Source: Promethearchaeota archaeon | GTDB taxonomy: Archaea; Asgardarchaeota; Lokiarchaeia; Sigynarchaeales; SOKP01 | Direction of reading: 5' to 3' | Assembly: GCA_016839905.1 (NCBI GenBank) | Contig: JAEOTJ010000224.1 | Span: 1-18,786, forward strand | DNA: 18,786 nucleotides | Shown: positions 13,854 to 18,786 of the stretch, one piece after another | Layout: every line of letters starts with the position of its first letter | How positions within the stretch are numbered: position 1 is the stretch's first letter | Notes under the pieces: generated by a model | Told to the model about the DNA's origin: nothing | What the model saw: the letters and a program-made list of their open reading frames with translations, nothing else | Databases searched by the model: none | Made by a program: the position numbers and the translations under genes

Positions 13854-14644
13854 ATTTTTCCGGTTCTTAAAATTTCGCCATCTCGACTGACTATAGTTTC
13901 ATGCAATTCAATAGGCTTGCCTACTGCGTCTATTATGGGCTTCATGAAAAACTTTATTTTTTGGCAGCAAGGTACTTCCATCAGAACCATATTGATGCTT
14001 TCTATAGGATTTACTTTTAAAATATGTGCCAATTTCTCTAATTCTGGATCTCCTAAGCTTAGCATCGGACAGAGTGTGACAATTGGCTTTCCTTTTAAGA
14101 TTTTTCTATGGAAATCACCATAAGCTAATGGAGCACAATCCGAAACAATGATTAATTCTTTGGTATTGAAGTATGGAGCTTCTGGACTTACTAATGCGAG
14201 TTTCGTTGGCCATTGCCTCAGAGCAGAAGGGATCTCCCCTGTGATCTTGGACTCTTCCCAAGTTTCATCATATACAATAGTTTTTGCTGATGGACAACTG
14301 CATTGATGAGAATGAGATTGCTCCCCCAAACTTGTATGTTTGAGAGTCTTTTCCAAATGTTCTTGTTCTTTCTTCTTTAATTCTTCTAAATGTTTTTCAA
14401 CAGCTTCTTCATCAAACTCAGGCACTTCCCGCTCTTCAATAAGTAGGGCCCCTTCAGGACATTCACCAATACAAGCACCTAATCCGTCACAAAAAACATC
14501 ATTGATAACTTTAGCCTTTCCATCTATTATGGTAAGAGCTCCTTCTGCGCAGGCTACAACACATTGTCCGCAACCGGTACAGCGATCTTCATCAATCTTA
14601 ATTATTTTCCTTTTAACGGTATTTTTTTGTTCTACTTCAGTCAT
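13850..14644 (-). CDS. 4Fe-4S ferredoxin-domain protein with C-terminal domain
   Basis: The start at 14644 (MTEVEQKN) is chosen because upstream codons code a hydrophobic, T-rich string unlike the family. The 264-aa protein begins with two cluster motifs. The first is complete, C22xxC25xxC28xxxC32. The second is C52DGLGAC58IGEC62P, where Leu stands at the second Cys position, a variant common in this family that may hold a [3Fe-4S] cluster. A charged helix (~77-105) and a Cys/His stretch HSHQCSC (C115, C117) lead to a C-terminal domain with conserved Cys in IVSDCAP, TLCPML and VPCCQK. Such proteins occur near hydroxylamine reductase and CODH genes in anaerobes and are likely electron carriers. 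It converges on the regulator gene. Confidence 0.82.
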   Translation of the reverse strand: MTEVEQKNTVKRKIIKIDEDRCTGCGQCVVACAEGALTIIDGKAKVINDVFCDGLGACIGECPEGALLIEEREVPEFDEEAVEKHLEELKKKEQEHLEKTLKHTSLGEQSHSHQCSCPSAKTIVYDETWEESKITGEIPSALRQWPTKLALVSPEAPYFNTKELIIVSDCAPLAYGDFHRKILKGKPIVTLCPMLSLGDPELEKLAHILKVNPIESINMVLMEVPCCQKIKFFMKPIIDAVGKPIELHETIVSRDGEILRTGKI

Positions 14645-14745
14645 AATTATAATATATAAAAAATAATTGATAATTCTTATTCCGAACATGTTCAAATATT
14701 TAATCTTGGTGTTTATGGTGAGAAATTGTAAAATTTTAAAGTTCA

Positions 14746-15174
14746 CTAGTTCTTAATTTGGTTTAAACTTTTAACATTTTTCTTTAAATCCTTTGGAAGT
14801 TTGTTAATTATTTTTTGATCTGCAGTAAATAAAACACTTCCCATTTCTATGCTTAATCCAACATAGGAAGCATCATATATTGACATATTATGCTCAACGG
14901 CTATCTTAACGGTGCTTTCTCGCACTTTTTTTTTTAATGTTACTATAGTAAAACCATAGTTTTCTAAACTTTCACCTGCATCATTTAGTTCTGTTTGGGT
15001 GAATAATTTACTATATTTCAATGCATTTAAAACTTCAAAGAATAATAAAGAAGGAACAACTAATTCGATTTCACCTTCAATATATTTATCTCGGAGAATT
15101 CTTGCTTTATCAGAACCTTCTTCCTCAATAAACCACTTTACAATAATATTTGCATCTACAATTACTTGTTTCAT
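14746..15174 (-). CDS. vapC: PIN-domain RNase toxin VapC
   Basis: The 142-aa PIN protein has the four acidic residues of VapC in place: D7 in VIVDANIIVKWF, E47 in LLFFEVLNAL, D101 in IYDASYVGLSI and D119 in LFTADQKI. VapC toxins cut tRNA or rRNA and are held inactive by VapB. It follows its antitoxin gene on the same strand with a 25-base gap. A hydrophobic stretch of codons downstream towards the ferredoxin gene is non-coding. Confidence 0.9.
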   Translation of the reverse strand: MKQVIVDANIIVKWFIEEEGSDKARILRDKYIEGEIELVVPSLLFFEVLNALKYSKLFTQTELNDAGESLENYGFTIVTLKKKVRESTVKIAVEHNMSIYDASYVGLSIEMGSVLFTADQKIINKLPKDLKKNVKSLNQIKN

Positions 15175-15199
15175 TGTTCTATTTACGATTAATAATTTT

Positions 15200-15430
15200 C
15201 TAATGCCTTTCTTCTCTAAAACTACGTATTATCTCTACACTATTAAAATTTTCAGGAGCTTTTTTACGAATCTTTTCATTGATCAGGATTGCCTTAGCAA
15301 CATTTCTTTCCCTTTCATTTTTAATTCTTTTAATAATTGCTTCTCGTAAGACTTCGCTCCAATTTAGATGCTTATTTTTTTCCATCTCTTTTTTTAATTC
15401 AGGATCAATTCTTATACTAATATTTACCAT
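15200..15430 (-). CDS. vapB: Ribbon-helix-helix antitoxin VapB
   Basis: The 76-aa protein has an N-terminal ribbon-helix-helix DNA-binding domain (VNISIRIDPELKKEMEKN, then LNWSEVLREAIIKRIKNE). A C-terminal tail (ENFNSVEIIRSFREERH) likely wraps the toxin. It precedes the VapC gene. The start ATG lies about 30 bases from a TATA-like box, giving an almost leaderless message. Confidence 0.87.
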   Translation of the reverse strand: MVNISIRIDPELKKEMEKNKHLNWSEVLREAIIKRIKNERERNVAKAILINEKIRKKAPENFNSVEIIRSFREERH

Positions 15431-15451
15431 TTTTAATCACAAATAATAAAT

Positions 15452-15475
15452 GTAATACGTATATAAAAATATTAC
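15452..15475 (-). promoter_or_regulatory. vapBC promoter and candidate operator
   Basis: The minus-strand TATA box TTTATATA (plus 15460-15467) is flanked by the inverted half-sites GTAATA (15452-15457) and TATTAC (15470-15475). A further GTAAT lies at 15483. This arrangement fits autorepression by the ribbon-helix-helix antitoxin. Confidence 0.45.
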
Positions 15476-15582
15476 TATGATGTAATCCAAAATTCCAATA
15501 GACCAATTGAGTATGGAAATTATTTTTTCAGTTCTTTTACTATATAATAAAAATCTTAAAATATAAAGAAAAATCATTTAGA

Positions 15583-16950
15583 ATGATGAAGGTTTCAATT
15601 ATAGGAAATGGCGTTGCGGGAATATTTTCTGCCCAAAATATTAGAAGCTTAAATAAAGATGTCGAAATTGAGATTTTTTCTCAAGAAAAATATCCTTATT
15701 ATTCAAGAATTAAATTACCCGAATTAATATCTGAGAAGCTAAAGATTGAAGATCTCATTGTTTTTAAAGGAGAATGGTATGAAAAGAATGAAATAAAAAC
15801 AAAATTGGGTAAAAAAATTAATAGAATTCATCCAGAACATAAACATATCTTTATAGAAGGTGAGAGTGACCCAATATCCTATGATAAACTAATTTTGGCC
15901 ACAGGTAGTATGCCAAATATCCCTCCTATTAAAAATGCTCATAATTTATTAGGTAAAGGTGTGTTTACCTTGCGAAATATAGACAATGCTTTACAAATAA
16001 AAAATTATATTATAGAAAATGATATTAAAAAAGCTATAATCATTGGTGGAGGGCTTTTAGGGTTAGAGCTTGCGAAGCAGATTAATAATCGGGATTTAGA
16101 TACAACTGTAATAGAGTTTTTTCCCAGGTTACTACCAAAACAATTAGATTTAGATTGTGGAAATATGCTCAAGGAAGTTATTGAGGAGATGGGAATAAAA
16201 GTTATTGTAGGAGCGGCTACAGAACAAATTCTTGGGGATGGAAAAGTCTCAGGAATAAAATTAAAAAATGGGCGGATTTATGACGCAAATTTGGTATTAA
16301 TTCAAGCAGGAATTCGGCCGAGTATTGATATAGTAATACAAACTAAAATCAAAACAAGTAAAGGTATTATTGTAAATCAATATTTAGAAACTAATCTTAA
16401 AGATATCTACGCTGTTGGAGATTGCATTGAATATAAGGGTTATACTTGGGGAATCATTCCTGCCTGCATAGAACAATCTAAGATCATCTCTGCCACTATT
16501 TTAGGAAAGAAACACGTACAATATAGGGGTACAATTCCTAAAAATACGCTGAAGATCGTGGGGATTGACTTAACTACCATCGGAATGTTTGATCTTGAAG
16601 ATATCGAGCAAGTTGGTGCAGGTTGGGAGATAATCAGAGCGGCAGATAAAAAGGGAAAATGTTATAAAAAAATTGTTTTAAAAGATAATAAACTTAAAGG
16701 AGCAATACTATTTGGTGAAAAGAAAGCGGTTTCTTATGTTAATAAGAATATTGACTTAGAAGTTGATGAAATAGAATTACGTACAGCTCTAGAAATTTTT
16801 AAATGGAAATGTAACAGCTGTAAAAATATTTATGATGAAGCAAGAAGGGAATTATTATTTAAGGACTTGCCTGATGGATGGAAATGTGACTGTGGAGCTC
16901 CAAAGGAGGATTTTGAAAGATTTCCTCCCATTAAAAATAAAATAATTTAA
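15583..16950 (+). CDS. FAD/NAD oxidoreductase with fused C-terminal rubredoxin domain (rubredoxin reductase-like)
   Basis: The 455-aa protein has an N-terminal FAD loop G8NGVAG13, the ATG motif in LILATGSMP (residues ~104-112), an NAD loop GGGLLGLE (155-162) and the FAD-binding motif DIYAVGD280. This is the pattern of NADH:rubredoxin oxidoreductase and nitrite reductase-type flavoproteins. From residue ~405 a rubredoxin domain is fused (C410NSC413, FKDLPDGWK, C435DC437GAPK). The second Cys pair is C-x-C instead of the CPxC of rubredoxins, one residue short. The fusion suggests electrons pass from NADH through FAD to the iron site and on to a separate rubredoxin (two candidates follow). These systems feed superoxide and oxygen reduction in anaerobes; no terminal reductase is in this window. 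Confidence 0.88.
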   Translation: MMKVSIIGNGVAGIFSAQNIRSLNKDVEIEIFSQEKYPYYSRIKLPELISEKLKIEDLIVFKGEWYEKNEIKTKLGKKINRIHPEHKHIFIEGESDPISYDKLILATGSMPNIPPIKNAHNLLGKGVFTLRNIDNALQIKNYIIENDIKKAIIIGGGLLGLELAKQINNRDLDTTVIEFFPRLLPKQLDLDCGNMLKEVIEEMGIKVIVGAATEQILGDGKVSGIKLKNGRIYDANLVLIQAGIRPSIDIVIQTKIKTSKGIIVNQYLETNLKDIYAVGDCIEYKGYTWGIIPACIEQSKIISATILGKKHVQYRGTIPKNTLKIVGIDLTTIGMFDLEDIEQVGAGWEIIRAADKKGKCYKKIVLKDNKLKGAILFGEKKAVSYVNKNIDLEVDEIELRTALEIFKWKCNSCKNIYDEARRELLFKDLPDGWKCDCGAPKEDFERFPPIKNKII

Positions 16951-16966
16951 AAATTATGATATAAGT

Positions 16967-17122
16967 GTGATTAAAATAGCAGCATATCGTTGTAAAAGAT
17001 GTGGTTATATTTACATTGATGATAAACAAGATAAACCATTTGAAAGTTGTGATGAAATAAACTTTAAATGTCCTCGCTGTAGGTGTTCAAAAAAACTATT
17101 TGAAAAATTACCAAATTCATGA
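16967..17122 (+). CDS. Rubredoxin-like small protein, GTG start
   Basis: This 51-aa frame begins at GTG 16967, 16 bases after the oxidoreductase stop. The first Cys pair is YRC9KRC12GYIYID, the rubredoxin opening. The second is FKC35PRC38 followed by RC40SKKLFEKL, in place of CPxCGxxK. The usual middle Asp/Pro loop is replaced by an insertion with a further Cys (ESC28). With six Cys it exceeds the four needed for one iron. It is likely co-transcribed with the flavoprotein and may be its electron acceptor, though it departs enough from rubredoxin that its metal could differ. GTG is the only start giving the full first motif. Confidence 0.7.
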   Translation: MIKIAAYRCKRCGYIYIDDKQDKPFESCDEINFKCPRCRCSKKLFEKLPNS

Positions 17123-17203
17123 AATAGAAATAAGAAATTTTTTTATATAATAAGTAATTAAACCATATTAATTCTATTTTAATCTTAAAGGTAAAGAAAA
17201 ATA

Positions 17204-18085
17204 ATGAAAATAAAAAAATACATTAAAACGTCAATTCCTTTTATAATTCTTTTTGTAATAATTATAGTTTCTATGATTACTGGTAGTGATCAAACACAAA
17301 CGAAATTAACAAATATCTTTCCTGTTGTAAGAATGGGGACCGAGTTAGGTTTAGTTTTTATATTAATTATGCTCTTTTCCATAATAGGAGTATTATTCAC
17401 GGGATATATATTGGGGCCTCTTTTTTTAATTGTTCATAAAAATATTACTGGGAGAAAGTTAGATTATGGGATACAAGTGAAACCTACACCCAAAACATAT
17501 AAAGGGATTTCAAAAGGATTATTTCCCGCTCTGATGGCAGTAAATATGTCTTTAATGATTGCATTTAATCCCGTTTTAATTGATATTATTGTACATGAAG
17601 AATATCTTACAAGACATTTGGGCACAGAATTAGGATTCGCAGTAGTTTTTTTTGTTTCCCTCATAGTGACAACATGTATTGCAATGGCCATATTTTCACC
17701 CGTATGGTTTTTACAGAGTGCTGGAATTATATTCACAAACAAGGAAAAAGTGAAAGATACAATTGATCCCTTGGAAGTACGGAGTGTGGGGGGAACATTT
17801 TTTAATCTCTTAAAAGGTTATGCAGGTATTGGAGTAATAATCGCATATATCGGTTTCTTCATACAAATAATTGTATTGTTGGAAGGGGATATTGGGGGAG
17901 TAATTTCGGTATCCTTGTTAATCCCATTAATGCCAATTATCATTTCAGTTCTTTGTATTCCAGCATTCATTTTACTTGATATGACTACAGAACATAGGAA
18001 AAAATTCATATTGGATTTCGCTAAAAAAATAGGAATAACAGAATTTTATGAAATTGATATAAGAAAAGTATCAAATATAGAGTAA
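17204..18085 (+). CDS. Polytopic membrane protein of unknown function
   Basis: I do not recognise the family. The 293-aa protein has about six or seven membrane helices: residues ~11-27, 48-80 (long, possibly two), 107-130, 144-172, 206-227 and 233-260. The loop after the second (KPTPKTYKGISKG) and the C-terminal ~35 residues are polar. No catalytic motif or signal peptide cleavage pattern is visible. It sits between two rubredoxin genes in a same-strand run, but with gaps of 81 and 62 bases, so a shared job is only a suggestion. Confidence 0.7.
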   Translation: MKIKKYIKTSIPFIILFVIIIVSMITGSDQTQTKLTNIFPVVRMGTELGLVFILIMLFSIIGVLFTGYILGPLFLIVHKNITGRKLDYGIQVKPTPKTYKGISKGLFPALMAVNMSLMIAFNPVLIDIIVHEEYLTRHLGTELGFAVVFFVSLIVTTCIAMAIFSPVWFLQSAGIIFTNKEKVKDTIDPLEVRSVGGTFFNLLKGYAGIGVIIAYIGFFIQIIVLLEGDIGGVISVSLLIPLMPIIISVLCIPAFILLDMTTEHRKKFILDFAKKIGITEFYEIDIRKVSNIE

Positions 18086-18147
18086 GGTTATAAGGTTAAG
18101 CGAAATTTAAAATATATAAAGAATTTAAGGGTATAATCTTTTTTAAA

Positions 18148-18405
18148 ATGGACCGTATAGGATCTCGGTCTGAAGGTCCAGAATATTTTCTTAAATTATC
18201 TACTCCAAATGAATTTGGTCAACTCGATTTACCAATAGTAAAGAAAGTGAAATCATGGGAAGAAGATCCAAATTTACACCAATTTATTAATAAAATGGTG
18301 GTAATATCAGGTGAGTCTGTAAAAATTAAACACACTTCTCTCGATGGAACGAAGAAGGCTGAAAGGATAGAATACAATGAAATAAAAGAAATAATAAATC
18401 TATGA
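18148..18405 (+). CDS. Hypothetical 85-aa protein
   Basis: No family recognised. The 85-aa protein has no Cys, no membrane segment and a mixed strand/helix look, ending in KIKHTSLDGTKKAERIEYNEIKEI. It begins with MDRIGSRSEGPEYFLKL, where an ATG at 18148 follows a T-rich leader. Codon third positions are A/T as in the neighbours. It is downstream of the membrane protein by 62 bases. Confidence 0.55.
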   Translation: MDRIGSRSEGPEYFLKLSTPNEFGQLDLPIVKKVKSWEEDPNLHQFINKMVVISGESVKIKHTSLDGTKKAERIEYNEIKEIINL

Positions 18406-18499
18406 GGATGAAATTACCTTTTTATAAAATATTAAATTAACATTTTTATACATGTTCAATTTAATTACAATATAATTTTGATTAATTATTTTAACAAAT

Positions 18500-18503
18500 G
18501 GAG
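18500..18503 (+). promoter_or_regulatory. Ribosome binding site of rubredoxin
   Basis: GGAG lies 7 bases before the ATG at 18511 and fixes this start. Confidence 0.55.
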
Positions 18504-18510
18504 ATAAAAA

Positions 18511-18645
18511 ATGGCAAAATGGGAATGTACGGCATGTGGATATGTCTATGATGAAGATGCTGAAGGTAAGAAATTTGAAGATTTACCTGATGATTATACT
18601 TGTCCAATATGTGGCGTAAGTAAAGATATGTTCGAAAAACTATAA
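18511..18645 (+). CDS. Rubredoxin
   Basis: Rubredoxins carry one iron bound by four Cys and move single electrons in the cytoplasm. This 44-aa protein is short but canonical: WEC6TAC9[17 protein letters not shown], then YTC31PIC34[10 protein letters not shown]. The middle loop is about eight residues shorter than in classical rubredoxins of ~52 aa. It follows a cluster that encodes a rubredoxin reductase-like flavoprotein (15583) and is a plausible electron acceptor of it. It has a good ribosome site and its own T8 terminator. Confidence 0.93.
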   Translation: MAKWECTACGYVYDEDAEGKKFEDLPDDYTCPICGVSKDMFEKL

Positions 18646-18651
18646 TCTATC

Positions 18652-18668
18652 TTTTTTTTATTTTTTTT
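18652..18668 (+). terminator. Double T8 terminator after rubredoxin
   Basis: Two T8 runs separated by one A start seven bases after the rubredoxin stop. The remaining bases to 18786 are AT-rich. No gene can be supported there, though a minus-strand reading frame reaching the window edge could be the end of a gene beyond it. Confidence 0.5.
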
Positions 18669-18786
18669 ATTTTCGATCCGTTTTTAACTTAAATCTCACA
18701 TCCATTGTTTTAAAACCTAATAATCACATAAACCATAACCTCCTATTCATTTCATAACCCACTAAAAGATAATTTATTACGACCAA

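Noticed and set aside
14645..14746. N-terminal extension of the ferredoxin gene to 14746
   Set aside because: The codons give a hydrophobic string unlike the family and run through the likely promoter; the start at 14644 fits the family.
14999..15349. Plus-strand frame opposite vapBC
   Set aside because: It is low-complexity and overlaps two well-supported genes on the other strand.
17464..18009. Minus-strand frames opposite the membrane protein
   Set aside because: They mirror a clean membrane-protein gene and have no own signals.
18687..18786. Minus-strand reading frame to the window end
   Set aside because: Two frames stay open over only ~40-70 bases in AT-rich DNA; too short to support a gene, though a gene end beyond the window is possible.
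1..18786. tRNA, rRNA, CRISPR arrays, transposase or IS ends
   Set aside because: I found no tRNA T-loop pattern, no regular spaced repeats and no transposase motif; the only duplication is the flavoprotein fragment.

Overview
The window is about 30% G+C with dense, short intergenic gaps, T-run terminators, TATA-like promoter boxes and many genes with little or no leader. The gene content is archaeal: an Alba chromatin protein, an HTH_10 (bacterio-opsin-activator type) regulator, UPF0175/PIN and RHH/VapC toxin-antitoxin pairs, and several anaerobic iron-sulfur and rubredoxin proteins. A Ras/Arf-superfamily GTPase fused to a longin-like N-terminal domain points to an Asgard archaeon, most likely Lokiarchaeia-like. 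That assignment is inference from gene content; no rRNA or tRNA gene is present to anchor it. The organism looks like a strict anaerobe.

Layout. 1-2000: the end of a membrane protein with a soluble C-terminal domain, an isolated small transcription unit holding a broken or frameshifted mini-gene, and a GyrI-like ligand-binding protein. 2200-3711 (minus): alba, then a two-gene unit of a membrane-anchored flavodoxin-like protein and a CDP-alcohol phosphatidyltransferase. 3865-5597: a radical SAM/SPASM peptide maturase with a fused PqqD-like recognition domain, an 84-aa three-cysteine protein, and a convergent 53-aa peptide gene that looks like a RiPP precursor. 5679-6858 (minus): HEAT-repeat protein, glutaredoxin-like protein and ferredoxin:thioredoxin-reductase catalytic chain. 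7075-8456: longin-GTPase with a cysteine cluster in switch II, then a second glutaredoxin-like protein. 8465-10098 (minus): iron-sulfur flavoprotein, PIN toxin and UPF0175 antitoxin, and a decayed second copy of the flavoprotein start.

10232-14644: a CooS-type Ni carbon monoxide dehydrogenase with an altered C-cluster ligand set, an L-lactate dehydrogenase followed at once by an HTH_10 regulator, and a convergent polyferredoxin-like protein of the kind found near CODH and hydroxylamine-reductase genes. 14746-15430 (minus): a VapBC pair. 15583-18645: an FAD/NAD oxidoreductase fused to a rubredoxin domain, a GTG-started rubredoxin-like protein, a polytopic membrane protein, an 85-aa protein of unknown function and a canonical rubredoxin.

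The common theme is thiol and one-electron redox chemistry: two glutaredoxin-like proteins, an FTR chain, three rubredoxin domains, a rubredoxin reductase, an iron-sulfur flavoprotein, a flavodoxin, CODH and a ferredoxin. The best candidates for something undescribed are the radical SAM peptide-modification locus (3865-5597), the cysteine-bearing longin-GTPase (7075-8106) and the CooS variant in which the Cys ligand of the pendant iron is replaced by Glu (10232-12136).
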